A stretch of 64,000 nucleotides of DNA from Halomonas litopenaei (lineage in GTDB: Bacteria > Pseudomonadota > Gammaproteobacteria > Pseudomonadales > Halomonadaceae): assembly GCF_017303055.1 (NCBI RefSeq), contig NZ_JAEKJT010000004.1:248001-312000 (forward strand). Reading direction: 5' to 3'. The notes beneath the pieces were generated by a model. The model saw only the letters and a program-made list of their open reading frames with translations. It had not been told where the DNA came from and searched no databases. The stretch's first letter is position 1. Every line of letters begins with the position of its first letter. Both the position numbers and the translations under genes were made by a program. This document shows, one piece after another, positions 1 through 8,843 of this stretch.

Positions 1-1153
1 CGAGACCGAGATCTCCCAGCATCGGGGCCACCAGAGCAGACGTTGTCACCAGCGCCACGGTAGAAGACCCTTGGGCAGACTTGAGTGCCGCGGACACGAT
101 AAAGGGCATGAAGATGCCAACCCCCAGTGCGGAAAGCGTCTGCCCAAGGTATTCGCCCAGCTCGGTCGCCTTGAGCACCGCACCGAAGGCACCGCCGGCA
201 CCGGTGATCAGCAGAATTGGCGCGGCAGCGACAATACCTTCACCGATACGCTGGCTAAACTCTTCGATCTTGCTCTCACTCTTGAGCAGCATTGTGGAGA
301 GCAGCAAACCGATGACCAGGGCAGTCAACGGCTGTCCCAGGAAGCTGAGCACGGTCAGCACATCACCCTCACCGAAGGGAGCCGCCGGCAGGCGCGCCAC
401 CGAACCGATGCAGATCAGCAGGATCGGGATAAAAATCGGAGCAAACGCCGCCATCGGGCTGGGCAGACGGCCGTAGCTGGCACGCAGCGCCTCCCAATCC
501 TGATGGTGGTCGCCGTCCTCGAGGGCCGGATTGGCCACGTCCGGCTCGGTATGACGGAAGCGACGCGCCCACAAGGTGCCAGCCAAGGCGGCAACCGCGG
601 CGACGAAGACCCCCACACCAATCACCAGGCCCAAATTGGCCTCAAGCCCAAGGTTGCCCGCGGCAGCAATCGGACCAGGAGTCGGCGGCACGAAGGTATG
701 CGTGGCATAAAGCCCTGTTGCCAAAGCGACACTCATGGCAATGGGCGATGTCGTCAACTTGCGGGCCAGGGACTCTTTCAGCGAGTTCAGAATCACGAAT
801 CCGGAGTCACAGAAGACCGGAACCGAGACGATATAGCCGATAATCGACATGGTCAGCGTCGGAAAGCGATCCCCGAGCTTGGCGATGATCACATCCGCCA
901 TGGTGATCGCGGCCCCACTCTTTTCCAGAATGATGCCGATGATGGTGCCCAACACAATGACCAGGCCGATATAGCCAAGGATGCCGCCAAAGCCCGATGT
1001 GATCGTGCTGACCACCGAATCGAGTGGCAGCCCGTAGGCAAAGGCCGCGATAAAGGCCGACGCCAACAGCGCCAGAAAAGGGTGAACCTTTAACTTGCTG
1101 GTCGCGATCACGATGAACGCAATCACCAGCAGCAGGATGACAACCAGACTCAT
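1..1153 (-). CDS. GntP-family proton symporter (gluconate/glycerate type), C-terminus cut by window edge
   Basis: This is an inner-membrane permease of the GntP family, whose members import gluconate, glycerate and related sugar acids with protons. The first 384 residues are visible from the ATG at 1153; the stop codon lies beyond the left edge. The chain is almost wholly hydrophobic, and residues 110-160 carry family-like segments (SVPVFCDSGFVIL and TGLYATHTFVPPTPG). It follows a CdaR-type regulator on the same strand with a 265-base spacer that probably holds its own promoter. Substrate cannot be read from the sequence; the regulator hints at glycerate or a sugar diacid product. Family call is firm, substrate is not. 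Confidence 0.85.
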   Translation of the reverse strand, partial: MSLVVILLLVIAFIVIATSKLKVHPFLALLASAFIAAFAYGLPLDSVVSTITSGFGGILGYIGLVIVLGTIIGIILEKSGAAITMADVIIAKLGDRFPTLTMSIIGYIVSVPVFCDSGFVILNSLKESLARKLTTSPIAMSVALATGLYATHTFVPPTPGPIAAAGNLGLEANLGLVIGVGVFVAAVAALAGTLWARRFRHTEPDVANPALEDGDHHQDWEALRASYGRLPSPMAAFAPIFIPILLICIGSVARLPAAPFGEGDVLTVLSFLGQPLTALVIGLLLSTMLLKSESKIEEFSQRIGEGIVAAAPILLITGAGGAFGAVLKATELGEYLGQTLSALGVGIFMPFIVSAALKSAQGSSTVALVTTSALVAPMLGDLGL

Positions 1154-1418
1154 GGCGTCTTTGTCTCTCTATGTGGATGAATGGAAGACACCGCCAGCGG
1201 ACGTGGCAAACGCTCACATCCCGCGACTCACGAGGTGTCCTGCTCCCTGAGGGCCCGGGACCTGCGGAGCTGAGGGGCCTGAGGCCTGACAACGGAAGAT
1301 TTGATCCCAGTGGGCCAGCATTTCCCCGTGGGAGTATGCCTGATCCGGCCGCGGATAACGCCGTCATCTTGCACAAAATCCGCTGAAAATTGACCGCCCA
1401 GGTTGTGCGGATCACCAA

Positions 1419-2678
1419 CTATCCATCATCGATGGACAGCTGAAGTCCCAGGTACAGCTCCACCAGGCCGGTGAAGCGGTGAGGAGAGATGCCGGTGATG
1501 TCGTGGATCCGATCGAGACGATAACGCAAGGTATTGCGGTGTATATGCAGCGCGTCGGCACAGCGACTCAGATTGCCCTGGTGCTTGATCAGGCTGTTCA
1601 GCGTCTTGAGCAAGCGCCCGCCGCTGTCGTTCTGGTGAATCAGGTCAATCGCAGAGCGAAGCTCATGCCCTTGCCACCCATCCGCCAAGGGCGACAGCAG
1701 CACCGGCAGGTGAAGGTCATCGTAGTAGTAGGTCGTTCGCTGCGGGTAGTGCTGCTTGCCGACCTGCAACACCTGCTGGGCACTTTCCACCGACAGGTGC
1801 AGGTCCTTGGGGGCATCGAAGGCCCGCCCTACGGCGACCCTGACATCGTCGATGCCATGCCCCCGCAGTCGTTCCAGCAGGTCATTGATCCGCCGCTGTT
1901 CATCTGCCATGCCCTCCGCGCCGCCGGACGCCCTGCCGCGCCCCCGATTCATCATCGGCCGTGGCTGCTCTGTCGAGCTCTCACCCCTCGAGCGCTCACC
2001 CCTCGAGCGCTGACCCGTCGAGGACCGGTCTGACACAGGCTTGGAGCTAAGCGGCTTGAGGACGAGGATACGGTGCGACGACACCAGCGACACCAGGTTA
2101 TCCCGCTGAGGTGTAGCCAGCAGCTCCATCAAGCGCTGCATATCGGTCAGGCGCGACGTGGGACTAGCGCGATCCAGCTCAATCAAAACCGCCACCCGAG
2201 GCACTCTTACATCAATGCCTAGGCGCTCGGCCCAATCCAGCAACTGGTCGGGAGCAAGCTCATTGTTGATCCAGGAAAGGATAAACCCTTCGCGGTGGCG
2301 CTTGGCCCATTCCAGTCGCGCCAGCATATCGGCTTGCTCCACCAGCATTTCAGCCGCGACCTTGACCAGTCGCGCAGACTGGCGGACCCGTTCCGGCTGG
2401 CCCGTGATGCCCAGCACACCGACCGTTTTGCCGGCACACTCCAGCAACAGGTTGATGCCAGGGCGCGCGCCCTTGAAAGCCGCCACGTCGGCATCACCGA
2501 TTTCGAGCGCATTGCGACGTTTCAACGCCAGCACCGCTCCATCATGCAGCGTCCCCAGCCGAGCGGCATCGCCACTGGCGATGATGACCCCGCGTGCATC
2601 CATCACATTGATGTTGGCATCGAGGATATCCTGGGTCTTGTCGATGATCTGCTGTGCGAGCTCAGCGCTCAGAATCAT
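1419..2678 (-). CDS. cdaR: CdaR-type sugar-diacid transcriptional regulator
   Basis: Cytoplasmic transcription factor of the CdaR family, which in E. coli activates glucarate, galactarate and glycerate genes. The N-terminal putative sugar-diacid-recognition domain is clear (INVMDARGVIIASGDAARLG near residues 22-42), and the C-terminal PucR-like helix-turn-helix is at the end (NLSRCADALHIHRNTLRYRL). The chosen ATG at 2678 has an AGGTGG a few bases upstream; a GTG at 2693 is the alternative and would add five residues. Between the domains lies an Arg/Ser/Glu-rich low-complexity stretch (about residues 210-255) with an in-frame five-residue repeat. The adjacent GntP permease is the likely target. 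No diacid-catabolic enzyme lies beside it in the window. Confidence 0.88.
   Translation of the reverse strand: MILSAELAQQIIDKTQDILDANINVMDARGVIIASGDAARLGTLHDGAVLALKRRNALEIGDADVAAFKGARPGINLLLECAGKTVGVLGITGQPERVRQSARLVKVAAEMLVEQADMLARLEWAKRHREGFILSWINNELAPDQLLDWAERLGIDVRVPRVAVLIELDRASPTSRLTDMQRLMELLATPQRDNLVSLVSSHRILVLKPLSSKPVSDRSSTGQRSRGERSRGESSTEQPRPMMNRGRGRASGGAEGMADEQRRINDLLERLRGHGIDDVRVAVGRAFDAPKDLHLSVESAQQVLQVGKQHYPQRTTYYYDDLHLPVLLSPLADGWQGHELRSAIDLIHQNDSGGRLLKTLNSLIKHQGNLSRCADALHIHRNTLRYRLDRIHDITGISPHRFTGLVELYLGLQLSIDDG
1980..2024. repeat. 15-bp tandem repeat, three copies, inside cdaR
   Basis: Unit CTCACCCCTCGAGCG occurs twice exactly (1980-1994, 1995-2009) and once degenerate (2010-2024). 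Because 15 is a multiple of three it stays in frame, encoding repeats of the type RSRGE in the inter-domain linker of the regulator. Confidence 0.9.
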
Positions 2679-2755
2679 GGGGCCACCTGCCACCGTTGGC
2701 GAATAGCCTCCATCTTCTCCGGCGCTTTAGCGGGCTGCAAGCCAGGTGTGAACGC

Positions 2756-3019
2756 TCAATGGGGGGCAACCAGTCCCCCTTCGTCGTTCAAGCCCATCAG
2801 GTGGGCATGGATGGCCTGATACACGGATGGCAGTACGATCTCACGCTGGCCCAGCAGCTCCGTGACCAGGGAAGCCAGTCCGGGCAGGCCGCCTTCACGG
2901 GCCTTGAGCCGCGCCATACGGGCGCAGGTCTCGGGACAGGCGTCTTCCGGCAATCTCAGCCCAAGAGCCACCAGGCGATCTCGAAAATCACGGCCATCCA
3001 CCAGCTCGGCAATCATCAT
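2756..3019 (-). CDS. small hypothetical protein downstream of formate dehydrogenase
   Basis: An 87-residue protein that I do not recognise. It is predicted soluble and rich in Leu, Ala, Glu and Arg, with two cysteines (PEDACPETCARM). It lies about 130 bases downstream of the formate dehydrogenase alpha subunit stop and on the same strand, so it may be the last gene of that operon. The ATG at 3019 is preceded by GAGGG with seven-base spacing; an in-frame ATG at 3064 would add 15 residues but has no ribosome-binding site. It does not resemble the FdsD delta subunit as I know it, although the position would fit an accessory subunit. That role is inference from location only. Confidence 0.55.
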   Translation of the reverse strand: MMIAELVDGRDFRDRLVALGLRLPEDACPETCARMARLKAREGGLPGLASLVTELLGQREIVLPSVYQAIHAHLMGLNDEGGLVAPH

Positions 3020-3147
3020 GTTCGCGCCCTCTTCTTCATCAGCTCGGCCACGGAAGCGAGGCATCCGGAGTGGATCGCAACAGCACAGGGTCCGCTCTCG
3101 CCGCCCAGACCCAGTACGAGCCCTCAGCCCTCAGCCCCAACAGGACC

Positions 3148-6135
3148 CTAGGACTCTACGGTATCAGCGACAGGCTCGGCGCGGGTCAGACGACACGCTG
3201 CATACTTGAACTCCGGAATCTTGCCGTAGGGGTCGAGCGCCGGGTTGGTCAACAGGTTCACCGCTGCTTCAACATAGCAGAAGGGCACGAAGACCATGCC
3301 GTCCGGCATACCGTCATCGAGCCGGGCCACCAAGGTGATGGCACCCCTCCGGGTGGAGATCGTCAGCCGCTCACCTGGTTGCATGCCCAGGCGTGCAAGC
3401 TCTCCCGCCGACAGGCTGGCCACCGCTTCGGGCTCGAGCTCATCAAGGACACTGGCTCGTCGGGTCATGGACCCGGTATGCCAGTGTTCGAGCTGACGCC
3501 CGGTAGACAGCACCGTCGGGTAGTCATGATCGACAGGCTCGTCGGGGGGCATAGGTAGCGCCGGAGAGAACGTTGCCTTGCCATTGGCCGTAGGGAAGGC
3601 GTCAGAGAACACCACATCGGCACCTTCGGCGTCCGGTGTCGAGCAGGGATAGGTGACCGCCCCTTCCTGTTCGAGGCGCTCCCAGCTGATGTTATCGAAC
3701 GAGGCCATGCCCTTCTGCATCTCGGCGAAGACGTCACGGGGGTGCTGATACTGCCAGTCGAGCCCGAAACGTCGCGCCATTTCCTGAATGATCCACCAGT
3801 CCGGTCGGGCATCTCCTGGCAATGGCAGTGCCTGACGCCCCAACTGCACCTGGCGATTGGTGTTGGTCACGCTGCCGTCCTTTTCCGGCCAGCTCGAGGC
3901 CGGCAGGATGACGTCGGCGAACTGAGCGGTCTCGGTCACGAACAGGTCCTGCACGACCAGGTGCTCCAGGCGGGCCAGCGCTCCCCTGGCATGAGCCAGA
4001 TCCGGGTCGGACATGGCCGGGTTCTCGCCCAGGATGTACATGCCACGAATAGTACCGGCGTGAATGGCATCCATGATCTCGACCACGGTGAGGCCCGGCT
4101 CGGGATCAAGGCCGCTGCTGTCCAGGCCCCACAATTCCTCGAAGGATGCCCGTACCTGAGCATCCGAGACCGGCTGATAGTCGGGAAGGACCATGGGAAT
4201 CATGCCCGCATCAGAAGCCCCCTGAACATTATTCTGGCCACGCAAGGGGTGCAGTCCGGTACCTGGACGGCCGGTGTGGCCACACGCCAGCGCCAGGGAA
4301 ATCAGGCAGCGCGCATTGTCGGTGCCGTGGGTATGCTGGGAGATCCCCATGCCCCAGAAGATCATGGCCCGCTCGGCGCTGGCATACTCCCTTGCCGCCG
4401 CCCGTATCTCCTCGGCGGGAACCCCGCACAGGTCCGCGACCGACTCCGGTGTCTGGCCTCGCACGGCATTGGCCAGCCGCTCGAAGCCCTCGGTATGGTC
4501 GCGAATATAGTCCTCGTCGAACAGCGCTTCCTCGATGATGACCTGCAGCATGGCATTGAACAGGGAAACGTCGGCACCGGGGGTAAACCGCAGCACCCGG
4601 TGGGCATGCGCACCCATGGCCTGACCACGGGGGTCGATAATGATAAACCGGGTACCGCGCTGGGCGGCCTGCTTGAAGAAGGTGGCCGCCACCGGATGAT
4701 TGACCGCTGGATTGCAGCCGGTAAGGATCACCACATCCGCCTGCAGCGCCTGCATGAAGGAGGCCGTTACCGCACCAGAACCGATACATTCCATCAGGGC
4801 CGCAACGGAGCTTGCATGACACAGGCGCGTGCAGTGATCGACATTGTTGCTGCCGAAACCAAGACGCACCAGCTTCTGGAACAGCCAGGCTTCTTCATTG
4901 GAGCACTTGGCGCTCCCGAAGCCCGCCAGCGCCCGCGGACCGTGGCTTGCCTTCAATTGCGTCAGGCCACCCGCCGCCAGGGCCAGCGCCTCTTCCCAGG
5001 ACGCTTCGCGGAAATGGGTCAGCGGATTGGCGGGATCAAACGCCGGGTCCAGCCCCTTGGGCACGCCCTCACGGCGTATCAAGGGGCGCGTCAGGCGCGA
5101 TGGGTGACGCGGATAATCAAAGCCGAAGCGCCCCTTCACGCATAGCCGCCCCTGATTGGCCGGCCCGTCACGCCCCTCGACAAAGGCGATGGCATCGTCC
5201 TTGATGTGGTAGGTCAGCTGACAGCCAACGCCACAGTAAGGGCAGACCGAGTCGACCTGGCGATCGATATTGGCACGACTGCCCCTGCCGTGGTCGTCGA
5301 CCATAGTCGCGGGCATCAGGGCACCGGTAGGACACGCCTGGACACACTCACCGCACCCCACGCAGCTGCTGTCGCCCATGGCGTCGTCAAGGTCGAACAC
5401 GACCTTGCTGGCAGCCCCACGATGGGCCATGCCAATGACATCGTTGACCTGTACTTCTCGACACGCCCGAACACACAGGTTGCAGGTGATACAGGCATCC
5501 AGATTGACGGTCATGGCCGGATGACTGGCATCGTGACCCGCCGCCCCTTTAGCTGGCGTCATCGGTGATGTGGGAGGTGAGACAAGGTGCCGCCCTTCGG
5601 CCCCATCGCATCGGCCAGGCGGGGTAGGTAAGTGCTCACCGGGGAGGCGATAGTCAGGGGCGTGTCGCACCACATCGCGGCGCCTGCGCGGATAGCGCGC
5701 CCGCGCCTGGGTAGCGTCCACCGCCAGCCGCTCGGCCATGTTCCACAGCTGACTCGAGCGATCAGGGCTGTCTTCCTGGGCGGGCTGATCGCTGAGCAGC
5801 AGCTCCAGCACCCCTTCCCGCGCCAGGCGGGAACGCTCCGAGGTGAGGCTCTTTACCACCATGCCTGGGCGTGCCTCGCGCAGGCAGCTGGCAGCGAGTA
5901 CTCGCTCACCTTCAATTTCCACCATGCAGGCACGGCAATTGCCATCAGCGCGGTAGCCGGGGGCCTCCTTGAAACACAGATGGGGGATCGTCTCACCGGC
6001 GCGCTTGGCCACCTGCCAGATAGTCTCGCCTGGGTAGGCGCTCACTTCGGCGCCGTCCAGCGTCAGCAGAAAGGCCTCTGGCAGGGCCTCGTCCGCGGCG
6101 GTGGAAGCGCCCGCGGTCTTGGTGACCTTGGTCAT
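3148..6135 (-). CDS. fdsA: NAD-dependent formate dehydrogenase, molybdenum-containing alpha subunit
   Basis: The catalytic subunit of a cytoplasmic NAD-linked formate dehydrogenase, oxidising formate to CO2. The 995 residues begin with a 2Fe-2S domain (C54, C67, C70, C84). Two 4Fe-4S motifs follow (C215/218/221/225 and C258/261/264/268), then the 4Fe-4S cluster of the molybdopterin oxidoreductase core (C298/301/305/332). The likely molybdenum ligand is C439, followed by a histidine, in the DHCTRLCHASS motif, so this is a Cys and not a Sec enzyme. The linker at residues 141-206 is unusually long and Pro/Arg-rich. Its ATG overlaps the stop of the upstream G/B subunit (ATGA), so the two are translationally coupled. 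Confidence 0.93.
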   Translation of the reverse strand: MTKVTKTAGASTAADEALPEAFLLTLDGAEVSAYPGETIWQVAKRAGETIPHLCFKEAPGYRADGNCRACMVEIEGERVLAASCLREARPGMVVKSLTSERSRLAREGVLELLLSDQPAQEDSPDRSSQLWNMAERLAVDATQARARYPRRRRDVVRHAPDYRLPGEHLPTPPGRCDGAEGRHLVSPPTSPMTPAKGAAGHDASHPAMTVNLDACITCNLCVRACREVQVNDVIGMAHRGAASKVVFDLDDAMGDSSCVGCGECVQACPTGALMPATMVDDHGRGSRANIDRQVDSVCPYCGVGCQLTYHIKDDAIAFVEGRDGPANQGRLCVKGRFGFDYPRHPSRLTRPLIRREGVPKGLDPAFDPANPLTHFREASWEEALALAAGGLTQLKASHGPRALAGFGSAKCSNEEAWLFQKLVRLGFGSNNVDHCTRLCHASSVAALMECIGSGAVTASFMQALQADVVILTGCNPAVNHPVAATFFKQAAQRGTRFIIIDPRGQAMGAHAHRVLRFTPGADVSLFNAMLQVIIEEALFDEDYIRDHTEGFERLANAVRGQTPESVADLCGVPAEEIRAAAREYASAERAMIFWGMGISQHTHGTDNARCLISLALACGHTGRPGTGLHPLRGQNNVQGASDAGMIPMVLPDYQPVSDAQVRASFEELWGLDSSGLDPEPGLTVVEIMDAIHAGTIRGMYILGENPAMSDPDLAHARGALARLEHLVVQDLFVTETAQFADVILPASSWPEKDGSVTNTNRQVQLGRQALPLPGDARPDWWIIQEMARRFGLDWQYQHPRDVFAEMQKGMASFDNISWERLEQEGAVTYPCSTPDAEGADVVFSDAFPTANGKATFSPALPMPPDEPVDHDYPTVLSTGRQLEHWHTGSMTRRASVLDELEPEAVASLSAGELARLGMQPGERLTISTRRGAITLVARLDDGMPDGMVFVPFCYVEAAVNLLTNPALDPYGKIPEFKYAACRLTRAEPVADTVES

Positions 6136-7877
6136 GATGTGGCTCCTTCCGCTGCGTCGCTGACAATGATGTCATGGCGGGAGAGGTCATCGCGGAAATG
6201 CCGCAGCAAGCTCAGCACGGGATTGGGGGCAGCCTGCCCGAGCCCGCAGATGGAGGCGTCCTGCATGATGCGCGAAAGACGTTGCAGGTCTTCCACCACC
6301 CAGTGCTTGCGCTCCAGCAGGCTCAGCATCTTCTCGCTGCCTACCCGACAGGGCGTGCACTGGCCGCAGGACTCATCGGCGAAAAACGCCAGCAGGTTCA
6401 CGGCGACGGCGCGCAGGTCATCCTGATCGGACAGCACGATGATCGCCGCAGAGCCGATAAAGCAGCCTTCTGCCTGAAGGGTATCGAAGTCCAGGGGAAG
6501 GTCCGCCTTGGACGCGGGCAGGATGCCGCCTGAAGCGCCCCCTGGCAGGTAGCCGGCCAGCCGGTGACCGTCAGCCATGCCGCCGCCGAATTCCTCGATC
6601 AGTTCGTTCAGGCTGATCCCGGCGGGAGCCAGATAGACGCCGGGACGACGCACCCGTCCTGACAGCGAGAAGCTCCTCAATCCGCTGCGCTGGCGTCGTC
6701 CTTCCCGCGCGTACAGCGCCGCCCCTTCACGCCACAGCACCGGTATCCAGTAGAGCGTTTCGACGTTGTTGACCAGGGTCGGTCGACCGAACAAGCCCTG
6801 CTGGGCGACCAGCGGCGGACGGTGGCGCGGCTTGCCGGGCTTGCCTTCCAGGGATTCGATCATGGCCGACTCTTCGCCACAGATGTAGGCACCGGCCCCT
6901 CGGCGCAGTATCACCTGCCCAGGGTTGATCAACCCCTGGTCCTCGAGTTCAGCGATGGCCTCGCGCAGCACCCGATGCGCCCCCGGGTACTCGTCGCGCA
7001 GATAGATATAGACACCTTCCGCCTGAACCGCCCAGCATGCCACCAGGGCGCCTTCCAGCATCTGGTGCGGGGCTCGCTCCAGGTAGTAGCGATCCTTGAA
7101 GGTGCCGGGCTCGCCTTCATCGGCATTGACGGCACACCAGCGAGGTCCGGGCTGTTCGCGCACGGTGCGCCACTTGCGGTGTGTCGGGAAACCGGCACCC
7201 CCCAGCCCGCGCAGGCCTGAGCGCTCAAGCAGCGTGGCCAGGTCTTCGAAATCGACCTGCCCCGACAGGCATCCCTTGAGCAGCTCGTAGCCCCCTTCCT
7301 GCTGGTAGCTGGCCAGGGTCTGCCACACCACCGCCTCTGGATGGGTTCGCCCGGTATCCAGCAACACCTCCACCGCTTCCACGCTGGCATGCCCCAGATG
7401 ATGATGCCCTACTTCCACTACCGGGGACTGATCGCAGCGACCCATGCAGGGAGCGCGGGTCACGCGCACCTGTGCGGGATCCAGGCCGTCCGCCAGTGCA
7501 TCAGCGAGCCGTTGTGAGCCCGCCAACTGACAGGAAAGCGAGTCGCACACTCGAACGGTCAAGGCAGCAGGCGCTGGCTCATCGTCGTGCACCACGTCGA
7601 AGTGGGCATAGAAGGTGGCTGTTTCATACACGGCCGCCATGGGCAGCGACATGTAGCTGGCCAGCGCTCTCAGCCACTCCAGCGCAAGATAGCCATTGGC
7701 ATCCTGAATCGCGTGGAGGTGCTCGATCAACAGCTGTCGCTGGCGCAGCAGGGGTTGCTGACGCTCGTCCCCGAGCAGATGGCGCAGTGCTTCCAGCACC
7801 GAGGGAGTGGTCTGGCGCCCCTTGAGCGTCTTGCGGGTTCGCCTGGCAGGACTGGCGGTCACGGTTTCTGCGGTCAT
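6132..7877 (-). CDS. fdsB: formate dehydrogenase diaphorase subunit, NuoE/NuoF-type fusion
   Basis: The NADH-forming half of the formate dehydrogenase. In 581 residues it joins a NuoE/FdsG-like thioredoxin-fold 2Fe-2S domain (C111, C116, C144, C148) to a NuoF/FdsB-like flavoprotein. The latter contains the FMN-site segment GLGGAGFPTHRKW and the NADH-site segment NADEGEPGTFKDR. The C-terminal 4Fe-4S motif is ESCGQCTPCRVG plus a later cysteine in SICGLG. In the Rhodobacter and Cupriavidus systems the G and B subunits are separate genes, so the fusion is notable. The ATG at 7877 lacks a strong ribosome-binding site. It starts 60 bases after etfB on the same strand, which suggests co-transcription with the dgc-etf genes. 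Confidence 0.92.
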   Translation of the reverse strand: MTAETVTASPARRTRKTLKGRQTTPSVLEALRHLLGDERQQPLLRQRQLLIEHLHAIQDANGYLALEWLRALASYMSLPMAAVYETATFYAHFDVVHDDEPAPAALTVRVCDSLSCQLAGSQRLADALADGLDPAQVRVTRAPCMGRCDQSPVVEVGHHHLGHASVEAVEVLLDTGRTHPEAVVWQTLASYQQEGGYELLKGCLSGQVDFEDLATLLERSGLRGLGGAGFPTHRKWRTVREQPGPRWCAVNADEGEPGTFKDRYYLERAPHQMLEGALVACWAVQAEGVYIYLRDEYPGAHRVLREAIAELEDQGLINPGQVILRRGAGAYICGEESAMIESLEGKPGKPRHRPPLVAQQGLFGRPTLVNNVETLYWIPVLWREGAALYAREGRRQRSGLRSFSLSGRVRRPGVYLAPAGISLNELIEEFGGGMADGHRLAGYLPGGASGGILPASKADLPLDFDTLQAEGCFIGSAAIIVLSDQDDLRAVAVNLLAFFADESCGQCTPCRVGSEKMLSLLERKHWVVEDLQRLSRIMQDASICGLGQAAPNPVLSLLRHFRDDLSRHDIIVSDAAEGATS

Positions 7878-7905
7878 TGTTTGACTCTATTTATGTGGCG
7901 TTAAG

Positions 7906-7918
7906 GTCACCTGGTGAC
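7906..7918. promoter_or_regulatory. 13-bp palindrome in the etfB-formate dehydrogenase spacer
   Basis: GTCACC-T-GGTGAC is a perfect dyad in the 60-base spacer between the etfB stop and the formate dehydrogenase start. It could be an operator for an internal promoter, or may be chance. No clear -10/-35 pair was identified around it. Confidence 0.35.
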
Positions 7919-7937
7919 ATGCTGGCACCAGCGGCTC

Positions 7938-8843
7938 TCAGCGTCCATTACCTTGTCGCGCATTAGTGACAGCTGCGCGACTAACCACACCTTCGGCATC
8001 AAGAAAGTCAAGAATCGCCGTCGCGCCCTCTGTGGCGGACACCTGCTCGAGTACCCGCCCGCTGCCCGACTCTGCCTTTGCCGCAGCTGCCTTGAACCGT
8101 TCGCGCGCATTGGCCGAGGTGACGATCTTCAGCCGCTTCGGCCTTGGCGTGGCAGGCATGAAGGGCCAGGTCGCGCCGGCGGGGTCTGTCGGCGGCTCTG
8201 CACCGCTGTCGAGCTGCAGCAGCTGCCCTCGCCGGGCCGGGCCGAAAGCGCTCTGGCGAGGCGCTGGTGCTGCTGCCTCGACCCCGAGAATGGCCGGGAG
8301 CCTGACCGCGATGCGCCGACGCTGGCCCCTTGGCAGAGCCTGCAGCACGACGGCCTGGGCCACGCCGGACGATATGGGCTCGATGGCCTCGATCGCGACC
8401 ACCCCTGGCACCCAGCGCCAGCCCAGACGCTCGGCCAGGGCGATCGGCAACAGACCACTGCCCTCCCCCTGCTCGGCGTGCATGCCACACAGCACAAGTC
8501 GTGCGTCGGCGTCGACGGGTGCCCGCAACGCCTCATGCAATGGTGCAAGGGCATCCCCTGCTGGCGCCATATGCATCCAGCGGATGGAAGGTAGCCCCAT
8601 GCCCAGATAGGCGCGCAGTGCTATTTCGGTATCCTGTTCCGCCGGGCCAGCGTGCCAACAGGACAGGGTGGTATTGCCAGGCTTGCCCTTGTGCTGGAAG
8701 GTCAGCGCCATCTCCAGCGCACGCGCGTCTAGATCGGCCCGTCGAGGGCGCTGGGTCAGGCCATGACGGCCCAGCGACAGCAGCACGTCCAGGCATATCG
8801 ACGCCGGCTCTACAGCTGCCGGGGCTCGCGGTTCAAGCGACAT
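7938..8843 (-). CDS. etfB: electron transfer flavoprotein beta subunit (FixA-type) of the betaine locus
   Basis: A 301-residue EtfB/FixA-family protein. As the partner of EtfA it is expected to take electrons from the dimethylglycine demethylase system and deliver them to the respiratory quinone pool. Family features include the N-terminal two-strand region and the segment VDADARLVLCGMHAEQGEGSG, which corresponds to the usual xxDLVLxGxxxxDxxxG motif. The ATG at 8843 has AAGGAG seven bases upstream, and the gene overlaps the end of etfA by 11 bases. Sequence and context match the divergent ETF pair found beside dgcAB in pseudomonads, not the general fatty-acid ETF. Confidence 0.88.
   Translation of the reverse strand: MSLEPRAPAAVEPASICLDVLLSLGRHGLTQRPRRADLDARALEMALTFQHKGKPGNTTLSCWHAGPAEQDTEIALRAYLGMGLPSIRWMHMAPAGDALAPLHEALRAPVDADARLVLCGMHAEQGEGSGLLPIALAERLGWRWVPGVVAIEAIEPISSGVAQAVVLQALPRGQRRRIAVRLPAILGVEAAAPAPRQSAFGPARRGQLLQLDSGAEPPTDPAGATWPFMPATPRPKRLKIVTSANARERFKAAAAKAESGSGRVLEQVSATEGATAILDFLDAEGVVSRAAVTNARQGNGR

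Noticed and set aside
2756..3064. Calling the small ORF FdsD
   Set aside because: Position fits, but the sequence shows no feature that I can tie to the FdsD delta subunit.
3742..5145. A 467-codon open frame on the plus strand opposite the formate dehydrogenase alpha subunit
   Set aside because: It mirrors the coding frame of fdsA, which has complete Fe-S and molybdenum motifs, and has no ribosome-binding site or domain of its own.
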